NCBI GenBank assembly: GCA_963708575.1
Contig: CAVPTB010000003.1
Location: 682,001 to 746,000 of the forward strand
Source of the DNA: DASVWZ01 sp963708575
GTDB taxonomy: Bacteria > Acidobacteriota > Terriglobia > Terriglobales > Acidobacteriaceae
Length of the DNA: 64,000 nucleotides
Reading direction: 5' to 3'
This document shows positions 8,024-15,337 of the stretch, piece after piece. Below the pieces are notes generated by a model that ran no database searches, was not told where the DNA came from, and saw only the letters and a list, made by a program, of their open reading frames with translations. The stretch's first letter is position 1. Each line of letters opens with the position of its first letter. Position numbers and translations under genes: made by a program.

Positions 8024-8965
8024 GTGGCCCGCGATCCGCTTTTGGTCGTAATCCTCGGCCCAACCGCCGCCGGAAAAACCTCTCTCTCCCTCACCCTCGC
8101 CGAACATTTCCACGGAGAAATCGTCAATTGCGATTCCGTGGCCATGTACCACGAATTCGAAATCGGCACCGCCAAGCCTACTTCCGAAGAACGCGCCCGC
8201 GCCCCGCATCATCTCTTGGATTTCGTCGATCCCACCGCCTACGTTACCGCCGGAGAATACGCCCGCTTGGCGCGCCAAGCCCTCGCCGAAATTCGCCAGC
8301 GCAAGAACCTCCCCATCATCGTCGGAGGCACCGGTCTCTATCTGCGAGCCCTTCTTGAAGGCTTGTTTCCCGGACCGCAGCGCTCCGAAGAACTCCGCGT
8401 CCGCCTCCGCCAGAAGTCTGAACAAAAAGGCTCCGCTCACCTGCACCGCATCCTGCTTCGCCTCGACCCGCAAGCCGCCGCCAAAATTCACGCTAACGAT
8501 GTTCCCAAACTTATCCGCGCCATCGAAGTCTGTCTCGCCTCGCGTCAGAAGATGACCGAGCTCTGGGACCAGGGCCGCGAGCCACTGCAAGGCTTTCGCA
8601 CTTTGCGCGTGGGTTTAAATCCCGACCGTCAACCGCTCTACGACCGCATCAATCGCCGCGCCCAGCAGATGTTCGACAGCGGCCTCATCGACGAAACCCG
8701 CAACCTCCTTGCGAAATACGGAAACAGCGCCGGGCCGCTCGCTTCCCTCGGATACAAACAATGCGTTCAACTCTTGCGCGGAGAAATCGATGAGCCCTCA
8801 GCCACTGCCGCCGCTCAGCAAGCCCATCGCAATTACGCCAAGCGCCAGATGACATGGTTCCGCCGCGAACCGGAAGTCGAATGGCTCAACGGTTTCGGCG
8901 ACGACCCCGCCATCCACCGCCGCGTGCTCGATCTAGTCGCAAGCCGCATCCCGGATGATCAATAG
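8024..8965 (+). CDS. miaA: tRNA dimethylallyltransferase MiaA
   Basis: MiaA transfers the dimethylallyl group from DMAPP to N6 of A37 in tRNAs that read UNN codons. The 313 residues match the family. The P-loop GPTAAGKT is at residues 12-19, the conserved substrate Asp is in NCDSVAMYHEFEIGTAKP, HHLLDFVDP follows, and GGTGLYLRALLEG is the usual signature near residue 105. GYKQCVQLL and KRQMTWFRR are present near the C-terminus. The start is GTG at 8024, the only start in frame with a complete P-loop domain, and it follows the small membrane ORF by 2 nt. Confidence 0.96.
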   Translation: MARDPLLVVILGPTAAGKTSLSLTLAEHFHGEIVNCDSVAMYHEFEIGTAKPTSEERARAPHHLLDFVDPTAYVTAGEYARLARQALAEIRQRKNLPIIVGGTGLYLRALLEGLFPGPQRSEELRVRLRQKSEQKGSAHLHRILLRLDPQAAAKIHANDVPKLIRAIEVCLASRQKMTELWDQGREPLQGFRTLRVGLNPDRQPLYDRINRRAQQMFDSGLIDETRNLLAKYGNSAGPLASLGYKQCVQLLRGEIDEPSATAAAQQAHRNYAKRQMTWFRREPEVEWLNGFGDDPAIHRRVLDLVASRIPDDQ

Positions 8966-8996
8966 CCACCTACTCTGACCGTGTTATCGTCAGCCC

Positions 8997-10907
8997 ATGC
9001 GCCGACGAATGGGCTTCGTCCTGACCTTTTTTTCTTTCCTTCTCGTCTCCCCGGTCTTCGCCAAAGACAAACTCCAGCCCCCCAGCCCGGTTCATCTCGA
9101 CCGCGACGGCGAAAAATGGGCGGAGAAAACTCTTCGCAAACTCTCGCTCGAAGAAAAAGTCGGGCAGCTCTTCATGCCTTGGGTTCGCGCCAGCTTTCTC
9201 AATGTGCAGAGTCCCGTCTACCTACAACTCCAGGACAATCTCCGCAAGTATCATCTCGGCTCATTCGCCATGACCGTCCGCTGGGAGCCGCCATTCCTCT
9301 ATCGCAACCAGCCTTACGAAGCAGCTGAACTTCTCAATCGCCTCCAGCAGGATTCGCCGCTTCCGCTCATCATTGCCGCCGATTTCGAACGTGGCTTATC
9401 GATGCGTCTCCTTGGCACCACCGAATTTCCTCATGCCATGGCCTTCGGAGCCGCCGGCAAGCTCGAATACGCCGAGGCCTTCGGTCGCATTACCGCCCAG
9501 GAATCCCGCGCCATCGGAGTCCATTGGAATTTCTTCCCTGACGCCGACGTCAATTCCAACCCCGCGAACCCGATCATCAACACTCGCTCCTTCGGCGAAG
9601 ATCCACAGCAGGTCGGCGATCTCGCCGCCGCTTACATTCGCGGAGCTCGCGCCGCCGGCATGCTCACTACCGCCAAACATTTTCCCGGCCACGGCGACAC
9701 TGCCACCGACTCGCATCTCGGCCTCGCCGAGGTCACAGGCGATCTCGGCCGCCTCGACTCCGTCGAACTTCCTCCGTTTCGCAAGGCGATCGAGGCCGGC
9801 GTCGATTCCGTGATGGTCGCCCATGTCACCGTGCCCGCTCTTGATTCCACCCCGGACCACGTCGCCACCACCTCGCCCGTCATCGTCACCGGACTCCTGA
9901 AAGACAAGCTCGGCTTCAAAGGAATCGTCGTCACCGACGCCCTCGACATGGCCGGACTCACCCGTCTCTATGCCCCCAACCCCGGCCGCGCCGCGGTTGA
10001 CGCCTTCAAGGCTGGATGCGATCTCCTCATCATTCCCGCCGATCTCGACGCCTCCTTTCGCGCCATGATGGCCGCCGTCCAGAGCGGTGAAATCTCCCGC
10101 GAACGGCTCGACGCCTCCGTGCTCAAGCTGCTGAAAGCAAAGGCCTCCGTTGGACTGAACAAGTCTCGCTTAGTAGATATTGACCTGCTTAGCCAAACCG
10201 TCGGCAAGCCGGAAAACCTCGCTCTGGGCCAGCAAATCGCCGACGACGCCGTCACCCTCGTGCGCGATAACGGCAAAGTTCTCCCACTCAAACGTGTGGG
10301 AACTGTTTTGCCTCACCTTCCGTATCAGTCTGTGGAAGAAGTGCGGGAGCATGTCGTCGTGATCATCTTTTCGGAAGATGTTCGTACCGACGCTGGCCGG
10401 ACATTTGAGCGCCAACTGAAAGCACGTGTCCCCGACAGTCACGTGATCTACATTGACCCGCGCTTCGCAGCTGCTATGACGCCCGATATCCTGCATACCG
10501 TCGACCAGGCTCAAACCGTGATCGCCGCCGTCTACATGGTGCCGACTCCCGGAGCCCGCACCTTGGCCATCGGCAGCGCGCCCAATGCAGTAACGATGCC
10601 CGACGCCAGCGGCGCTTTACTCCAGGGTGTCCTCGATCACGCCGCAAATAAGACTGTCGTGATTGCCATGGGGAGCCCGTTCATTGCGCAGGATCACCCC
10701 TCGGTGGAGAACTATCTCTGCACCTTTTCCAACGTTTCCGTTTCTGAAGTCAGCGCCGTCAAAGCCTTATTCGGAGAGATTCCCATCCACGGCCACTTGC
10801 CGGTGACCATTCCCGGCATCGCACAACGTGGTGCAGGTATCGAACGCGCCCGCCAAGTTGCACAAGGAGGCTCACCCGATGCTCATCCCCAAACCACTGG
10901 ACGTTAG
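8997..10907 (+). CDS. secreted glycoside hydrolase family 3 (beta-N-acetylhexosaminidase-like)
   Basis: A 636-residue exported enzyme that removes terminal sugars from beta-linked glycans; the NagZ-type signature points to N-acetylhexosamine substrates such as peptidoglycan fragments. A signal peptide covers residues 1-22 (FVLTFFSFLLVSPVFA). The catalytic domain starts near residue 45 (SLEEKVGQLFMPW). The KHFPGHGDTATDSH loop at 227-240 carries the His/Asp dyad of NagZ-type enzymes, and the nucleophile is probably Asp314 in VVTDALDMAGL. Residues about 400-610 form the second GH3 domain, which short cytoplasmic NagZ lacks. Its 3' end overlaps the next gene by 29 nt, and the AGGAGG for that gene lies inside it. 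Confidence 0.92.
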   Translation: MRRRMGFVLTFFSFLLVSPVFAKDKLQPPSPVHLDRDGEKWAEKTLRKLSLEEKVGQLFMPWVRASFLNVQSPVYLQLQDNLRKYHLGSFAMTVRWEPPFLYRNQPYEAAELLNRLQQDSPLPLIIAADFERGLSMRLLGTTEFPHAMAFGAAGKLEYAEAFGRITAQESRAIGVHWNFFPDADVNSNPANPIINTRSFGEDPQQVGDLAAAYIRGARAAGMLTTAKHFPGHGDTATDSHLGLAEVTGDLGRLDSVELPPFRKAIEAGVDSVMVAHVTVPALDSTPDHVATTSPVIVTGLLKDKLGFKGIVVTDALDMAGLTRLYAPNPGRAAVDAFKAGCDLLIIPADLDASFRAMMAAVQSGEISRERLDASVLKLLKAKASVGLNKSRLVDIDLLSQTVGKPENLALGQQIADDAVTLVRDNGKVLPLKRVGTVLPHLPYQSVEEVREHVVVIIFSEDVRTDAGRTFERQLKARVPDSHVIYIDPRFAAAMTPDILHTVDQAQTVIAAVYMVPTPGARTLAIGSAPNAVTMPDASGALLQGVLDHAANKTVVIAMGSPFIAQDHPSVENYLCTFSNVSVSEVSAVKALFGEIPIHGHLPVTIPGIAQRGAGIERARQVAQGGSPDAHPQTTGR

Positions 10908-11478
10908 AGCGCGTCTCCTCATCGCCATCGCATTCATCTGCTGGCTCTCCTTTCTCGCTTGCAGCGTCAACGTCAAGGACCACAGCGCCGGAGAGAAAAG
11001 CAAAGTCGACATCGACACCCCAATCGGCGGCATTCATGTGAATGAGGACGTCGATGTCCGCGACACCGGAATGCCCGTCTATCCCGGCGCTCACAAAAAG
11101 CCCAAAACCGGCGACGACGAAAAAAGCGCCAACGTGAATATTTCCAGCAGCTTCTTTGGCGTCAGGGTCGCTGCCATCGAATACGAGTCCGACGATTCAC
11201 CCGACAAAGTCCTCGCCTACTATCGCGACCAGCTTAAAAAATACGGCAACGTCGTCGAATGTCACACCGGGAAGCATGGTGGAGACTTGACGGTGAAAGC
11301 GGGTGACAAGAACTCGCACAATCCGGTTGGCTGTGACGGCGCAAATTCCGGCAACGTGGTCGAACTCAAGGTCGGCACCGACGACAATCAACACCTGGTT
11401 TCGGTCGAACCCGAGGGCAAAGGCTCCGATTTCGCCCTGGTCTTCGTTCAAACCCGCGGCAAAGAAGGTTCAATCTAG
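10879..11478 (+). CDS. predicted lipoprotein, tandem paralogue 1
   Basis: A 199-residue protein starting at ATG 10879, 7 nt after an AGGAGG (10866-10871) inside the preceding gene. The N-terminus has a hydrophobic signal ending in a lipobox (LSFLAC, cysteine near residue 30). The mature part contains DVRDTGMPVYPGAHKK, a beta-rich core, YESDDSPDKVLAYYRDQLKKYG and a cysteine pair (VVECH, VGCDG), and ends FALVFVQTRGKEGSI. The next gene shares this plan throughout, so the pair arose by duplication. No function is known; the Y/FPGA and DDSPDKVL motifs recur in uncharacterised acidobacterial proteins as far as I recall. Confidence 0.8.
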   Translation: MLIPKPLDVRARLLIAIAFICWLSFLACSVNVKDHSAGEKSKVDIDTPIGGIHVNEDVDVRDTGMPVYPGAHKKPKTGDDEKSANVNISSSFFGVRVAAIEYESDDSPDKVLAYYRDQLKKYGNVVECHTGKHGGDLTVKAGDKNSHNPVGCDGANSGNVVELKVGTDDNQHLVSVEPEGKGSDFALVFVQTRGKEGSI

Positions 11479-11487
11479 GAGAACTTT

Positions 11488-12096
11488 ATGGCTCGAGAAA
11501 TTCACAACATTTCCCGCAAACATCTGCTACCCGCCCTCTTCGTCGCCCTGCTGATACCGGCGCTCTCTCCCGTCGCAGCGTTCGCCCAGAACGACAACAA
11601 GAATCTCGATATGCACACCTCCGGAGCCGACCTGCACATCGGTTCCGACGCCGATGCACGCGACATCGGCTTGCCGATCTATCCCGGCGCGCGCGTGAAG
11701 CGCGATGACGATAAAGACAAAAACTCCGCCAACCTCTCTCTTCTTACCGGCGCCTTCGGCATGAAGCTGGTGGTCATGAATTTCGTTTCCGACGATTCGC
11801 CCGACAAGATCCTCGATTTCTACCGCGGCAAACTCAAGCGATTCGGCAGAGTCATCGAATGCCACAGCAGCGGCACCGATGTCGACGTCCACGATACCGA
11901 CGACGACAAAGACAAAGACCAGGGCCGGAACAAAGAACTCAAGTGTGAAGGCGATAACAAAGGCGACAACGTCGAACTAAAAGCTGGCACCGAAGATAAC
12001 CAGCACACCGTCGCCGTCGAACCCAACAAATCCGGCCACGGAGTGACCTTCGCCCTGGTCTACGTCCGCACCCGAGGCAAACAAGGCGACATCTAG
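11488..12096 (+). CDS. secreted protein, tandem paralogue 2
   Basis: A 202-residue paralogue of the preceding gene, 9 nt downstream of it, with the ribosome site TAGGAGAAC spanning the upstream stop. It has an ordinary signal peptide ending AAFAQ in place of the lipobox, so this copy is probably released into the periplasm while the first is lipid-anchored. Shared landmarks: DARDIGLPIYPGARVK, FVSDDSPDKILDFYRGKLKRFG, VIECH, and the end FALVYVRTRGKQGDI. It differs by an aspartate/lysine-rich insertion (HDTDDDKDKDQG). The gene is followed at once by the 38-bp repeat array. Function unknown. Confidence 0.8.
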   Translation: MAREIHNISRKHLLPALFVALLIPALSPVAAFAQNDNKNLDMHTSGADLHIGSDADARDIGLPIYPGARVKRDDDKDKNSANLSLLTGAFGMKLVVMNFVSDDSPDKILDFYRGKLKRFGRVIECHSSGTDVDVHDTDDDKDKDQGRNKELKCEGDNKGDNVELKAGTEDNQHTVAVEPNKSGHGVTFALVYVRTRGKQGDI

Positions 12097-12105
12097 AACC
12101 CCCAA

Positions 12106-12371
12106 GTGTGGGGCGGACATTCCTGTCCGCCAACTGCCAGAACGTGTGGGGCGGACATTCTTGTCCGCCAACTGCCGGAACGTGTGGGACGGACATTCCT
12201 GTCCGCCAACTGCCGGAACGTGTGGGACGGACATTCCTGTCCGCCAACTGCCGGAACGTGTGGGGCGGACATTCCTGTCCGCCAACTGCCGGAACGTGTG
12301 GGGCGGACATTCCTGTCCGCCAACTGCCGGAACGTGTGGGACGGACATTCCTGTCCGCCAACCTCCGGCTC
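12106..12371 (+). repeat. tandem array, seven units of 38 bp, each with a hairpin
   Basis: Units start at 12106, 12144, 12182, 12220, 12258, 12296 and 12334. Each reads GTGTGGGGCGGACATTCC then TGTCCGCCAACTGCCGGAAC. The core GGCGGAC / GTCCGCC is a 7-bp stem with a 6-nt loop (ATTCCT or ATTCTT). Units 3, 4 and 7 carry GGGACGGAC, which unpairs one position. There are no unique spacers, so it is not CRISPR. Single copies of the same element lie at about 30966, 31378, 31467, 31729 and 31818. Confidence 0.95.
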
Positions 12372-12451
12372 TAACAGCCACTGACGTCCACGTAGCGGGG
12401 ACGCCCACCCATCTTGCGCCCTCTTCTCCAACTCCTGTACCTTGAACTCCA

Positions 12452-13087
12452 GTGGAACGCCCCTGCTACAAATGTGGTGCGCCGGTCGACGAGGGCACTC
12501 CATTTTGCAAACAATGCGCCGCTCCCCAGATCCGCGTCGCCGGATTCGAGCCCGAAACCTCCGCCACTCTCGACGCACTTCCCACCGCTTCATACGCCGG
12601 TTCGCGCACCGTCGATTGGTCTCGCGCCCTGCCTGCCGTCGCCATTTCAGGATTCATCGCCGCCATCCTCATGCTGGTTCCCCTGGGCGCCTACGGTTTG
12701 GGAATGCTGGCCGCCGGATTCCTCTGCGTGATCCTCTATCGCCGTCGTAACCCGACCTCTGAACTGACTCCCGGCTCCGGTGCTCGCCTCGGAGCCGCCT
12801 GCGGAGCCATGGGATTCACCTTCTTCGGCATCTTCACCGCCATCGAAGTGCTGGTCTTCCACTCCGGAGGCGAACTCCACGCCGCCCTCCTCCAGGCCGT
12901 CCAGCAGTCCGCCTCGCGCACCACCGACCCCCAGGCCCAACAGATGCTCGACTATCTCCGCAGCCCTTCTGGTCTCGCCCTGGTCATGGGAATGGGCCTG
13001 GCCGTCATGTTCGTGATGTTCCTCGTCTTCTCCAGCCTCGGTGGAGCCCTCAGCGCCTACCTCCTTCGTCGTAGATCGCACTCCTGA
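12452..13087 (+). CDS. zinc-ribbon membrane protein
   Basis: A 211-residue protein starting at GTG 12452. The N-terminus is a compact zinc ribbon with Cys5, Cys8, Cys19 and Cys22 (CYKCGAP ... FCKQCAAP). After a linker come hydrophobic helices at about residues 60-95 (ISGFIAAILMLVPLGAYGLG), 115-135 and 175-205, ending in the basic tail LLRRRSHS. The plan, a cytoplasmic zinc ribbon followed by a DUF4199-like membrane region, is common in acidobacterial genomes, but the role is unknown. It sits between two repeat arrays and has no operon partner. Confidence 0.75.
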   Translation: MERPCYKCGAPVDEGTPFCKQCAAPQIRVAGFEPETSATLDALPTASYAGSRTVDWSRALPAVAISGFIAAILMLVPLGAYGLGMLAAGFLCVILYRRRNPTSELTPGSGARLGAACGAMGFTFFGIFTAIEVLVFHSGGELHAALLQAVQQSASRTTDPQAQQMLDYLRSPSGLALVMGMGLAVMFVMFLVFSSLGGALSAYLLRRRSHS

Positions 13088-13210
13088 ACCTTGCCTGCTC
13101 AGAAAAACATAGCCCTGACCGATACCCAACTAGCGACAGCCCCCCAGGTCCAGCGACGCCCGCTGCCGGCGCACAGCGCTCCGAGTGGGAAGGCACGACA
13201 TCGGAAGCTG

Positions 13211-13498
13211 ACGACGTGGGAAGTCCGCGACGTATGAAGGGCACGTATGAAGTGCACGGCATGGCAAGACACGACGTGGGAAGAGCACGACGTGGGAAGA
13301 GCACGGCATGGCAAGACACGACATGGGAAGGGCGCCACATGGGAAGAGCACGACATGGCCAGACAGGACATGGGAAGAGCACGACGTGGGAAGTGCACGC
13401 CTGGCAAGACACGGCGTGGGAAGAGCACGACATGGCAAGACACGACATGGGAAGGGCGCCACATGGGAAGAGCACGACGTGGCAAGACAGGACACGGG
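13211..13498. repeat. minisatellite of degenerate 15-16-bp units
   Basis: About 290 bp made of alternating units such as GGGAAGAGCACGACRT and GGCAAGACACGACRT. A higher-order repeat of about 124 bp is visible: the block GGGAAGGGCGCCACATGGG recurs at about 13326 and 13450. It runs straight into the hairpin at 13502. Frames open through it on both strands only because the unit lacks stop codons. The rest of 13088-13655 shows no gene. Confidence 0.85.
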
Positions 13499-13501
13499 AA
13501 G

Positions 13502-13552
13502 GGCACGACTTCAGTCGTGCCACCAAGCCACCCGAAACCTGCGCTTCAGCGC
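13502..13552. repeat. paired-hairpin repeat with TTCA loops
   Basis: Two palindromes 19 nt apart: GGCACGAC-TTCA-GTCGTGCC (13502-13521) and GCGC-TTCA-GCGC (13541-13552), followed by CTGAGG. The same doublet occurs at 31094-31143 with other stem bases but the same TTCA loops. Confidence 0.75.
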
Positions 13553-13629
13553 CTGAGGTCCCCTTTTTGCCTGTTCAGCAAAGCGAAGCCGCTCAGTCCT
13601 GAGTGCTAACTGCCGAATGCAGAATTCCC

Positions 13630-13662
13630 ATGTCCTTAGCGTTCTTTGCGGTTAAGTGTTGC
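13630..13662. repeat. dispersed 9-nt-periodic motif (copy 5)
   Basis: TGTCCTTAGCGTTCTTTGC followed by GGTTAAGTG, about 130 bp upstream of pyrR. Confidence 0.5.
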
Positions 13663-13778
13663 CGTTGAGAGGCCAATGCTTCACCGCCGCGATTCATCAC
13701 CTCAGCCGCCGGCGCAGGTGTGCGGAACCCCGCCCCTGCCCGCCAACCCCCCGCTTGCCCCGCACCACCCGCCCCGCG

Positions 13779-13784
13779 TATGAT
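13779..13784 (+). promoter_or_regulatory. -10 hexamer of the pyr operon
   Basis: TATGAT ends 9 nt before the pyrR ATG with no Shine-Dalgarno between, suggesting a leaderless or nearly leaderless transcript. That would leave no room for a PyrR-binding attenuator upstream. Confidence 0.4.
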
Positions 13785-13793
13785 GCACCGTTC

Positions 13794-14369
13794 ATGTCTC
13801 CCCGACCCTCACCCCGGCAGCCCAACCTGCGAGAGAAATCGCAGCTCATGTCCGCCTCCGAAATCGAGCGCACCCTGGTCCGCCTCGCCCACGAAATCGT
13901 CGAGAAAAATAACGGCGCCAAGGGCCTCGGACTGGTCGGCATCCGCCGTCGCGGGGTCTTCATCGCCCAACGCCTCGGCGAGATGATTTCTCGCATCGAG
14001 AAGTCCACCGTCCCCGTCGGCACCCTCGATATCACCCTTTACCGCGACGATCTCTCGACTCTGGGGCCCAAGCCGGTGGTGCAAAAGACCGAGGTCGGAA
14101 TCCCCATCACCGGCAAAGACATCATTCTGGTCGACGACGTTCTCTACACTGGACGCACCGTTCGCGCCGCCCTCGACGCGCTCTTCTCGCAAGGTCGCCC
14201 GCGCCGCGTGCAGCTCTGCGTGCTCATCGATCGCGGCCATCGCGAGTTGCCGGTCGAGGCTGCTTTCGTCGGACGCAAGGTGCAAACCACCGACCGGGAG
14301 ATCATCGAAGTGCAGTTGCGCGAAGTCGATAACGCCGAAAAGGTTCTGCTGGTGGAAAAACAAAGTTGA
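13794..14369 (+). CDS. pyrR: PyrR, pyrimidine operon regulator / uracil phosphoribosyltransferase
   Basis: PyrR binds pyr mRNA in response to UMP in other bacteria and has a uracil phosphoribosyltransferase activity. From ATG 13794 the product is 191 residues, close to the family length. The PRPP-binding loop ILVDDVLYTGRTVRAALDAL is near residue 105, with the flanking LGLVGIRRRG and LDITLYRDDL also family-typical. An upstream in-frame extension is proline/arginine-rich and unlike PyrR, so the 13794 start is preferred; ATG 13848 is a shorter alternative. It heads pyrR-pyrB-pyrC, with its stop overlapping the TTG of pyrB. Confidence 0.93.
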   Translation: MSPRPSPRQPNLREKSQLMSASEIERTLVRLAHEIVEKNNGAKGLGLVGIRRRGVFIAQRLGEMISRIEKSTVPVGTLDITLYRDDLSTLGPKPVVQKTEVGIPITGKDIILVDDVLYTGRTVRAALDALFSQGRPRRVQLCVLIDRGHRELPVEAAFVGRKVQTTDREIIEVQLREVDNAEKVLLVEKQS

Positions 14370-15337
14370 AATCGCGATCCAGCCTTGGAGCGGGCGGTCG
14401 AGCATCGACAAACGGGACCGCGGCCGCCGGAGTTCACTCCGGATCTCTACTCGGCATCGAACACCTTTCCGCCTCTGAGATCCTGAAGTTGCTCACCGCC
14501 GCTCGCGGCATGAATCCCCGCAACCCGCGCCCTCTGCTGCGCGGCCGGAAGATTCTGCTGCTTTTCTACGAAGCCTCCACCCGCACCCGCAGCTCCTTCG
14601 AAATTGCCGCCAAGTCGCTCGGAGCCATGACCACTCTCGTTCTCTCCAGCGGCTCCAGCATCGAAAAAGGCGAGTCCCTGCTCGACACTGGCTACACCCT
14701 GCAAGCCGTCGGTGCTGACGTCATCGTCATCCGCCATCCCCACGCCGGAGCCCCCTTGCTGATGGCCAGGAACGTCGAGATCCCCGTCATCAACGCCGGA
14801 GACGGCATGCACGAGCATCCTTCCCAAGCTCTACTTGACGCGTTCACGATTCTGCGCCACAAGAAAACTCTGAAGGGTTTGCACGTCGCCATTGTCGGCG
14901 ACATCTACCACAGCCGCGTCGCACGCTCCGCCTGCCACCTGCTCAGCAAGTTCGGCACCCGCGTTACGCTTTGTGGACCACCGGAATTGTTGCCGGAATA
15001 TGCCGCCAGTCTGGCTCCCGGAGTCGAGGTCTCGCGCACCACCGAAGACGCCATTCGCGGAGCCGACGTCGTCACCGTGTTGCGCGTCCAGAAAGAGCGT
15101 CTCGCCGGATTGAAAATCAGCTTGCAGGATTACATCGCCCGCTACCAGATCACCATGTCACGCCTCAAACTCGCCGCTAAAGACGCGCTGCTTATGCATC
15201 CCGGCCCTATCATCCGTGGTCTCGAGCTGACTTCCGAAGTGGCTGACTGTCCGCAGTCCGTGATCGTCGAAGAAGTGCGCAACGGAGTTCCTGTCCGCAT
15301 GGCGATCCTGGCCAAAGCTCTGGGGAAATTACGATGA
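14366..15337 (+). CDS. pyrB: aspartate carbamoyltransferase catalytic subunit
   Basis: It joins carbamoyl phosphate and aspartate, the first committed step of pyrimidine synthesis. The 323-residue product contains the carbamoyl-phosphate site STRTRSSF (residues 71-78), the HPSQALLDAFT loop and HPGPIIRGLE near residue 285. The start is TTG 14366, which overlaps the pyrR stop as TTGA and implies translational coupling. The N-terminus is some 20 residues longer than usual (glycine/serine-rich), so an internal start is possible. No regulatory-chain gene (pyrI) is present; a dihydroorotase follows, as in many bacteria where PyrB and PyrC associate. Confidence 0.96.
   Translation: MKSRSSLGAGGRASTNGTAAAGVHSGSLLGIEHLSASEILKLLTAARGMNPRNPRPLLRGRKILLLFYEASTRTRSSFEIAAKSLGAMTTLVLSSGSSIEKGESLLDTGYTLQAVGADVIVIRHPHAGAPLLMARNVEIPVINAGDGMHEHPSQALLDAFTILRHKKTLKGLHVAIVGDIYHSRVARSACHLLSKFGTRVTLCGPPELLPEYAASLAPGVEVSRTTEDAIRGADVVTVLRVQKERLAGLKISLQDYIARYQITMSRLKLAAKDALLMHPGPIIRGLELTSEVADCPQSVIVEEVRNGVPVRMAILAKALGKLR

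Noticed and set aside
12106..12371. CRISPR array
   Set aside because: The 38-bp units follow each other without unique spacers, the whole unit repeats, and no cas genes are near.
13050..13609. Overlapping frames on both strands through the minisatellite
   Set aside because: The 15-16-bp unit has no stop in several frames, so long frames arise automatically; the proteins are just the repeat translated.
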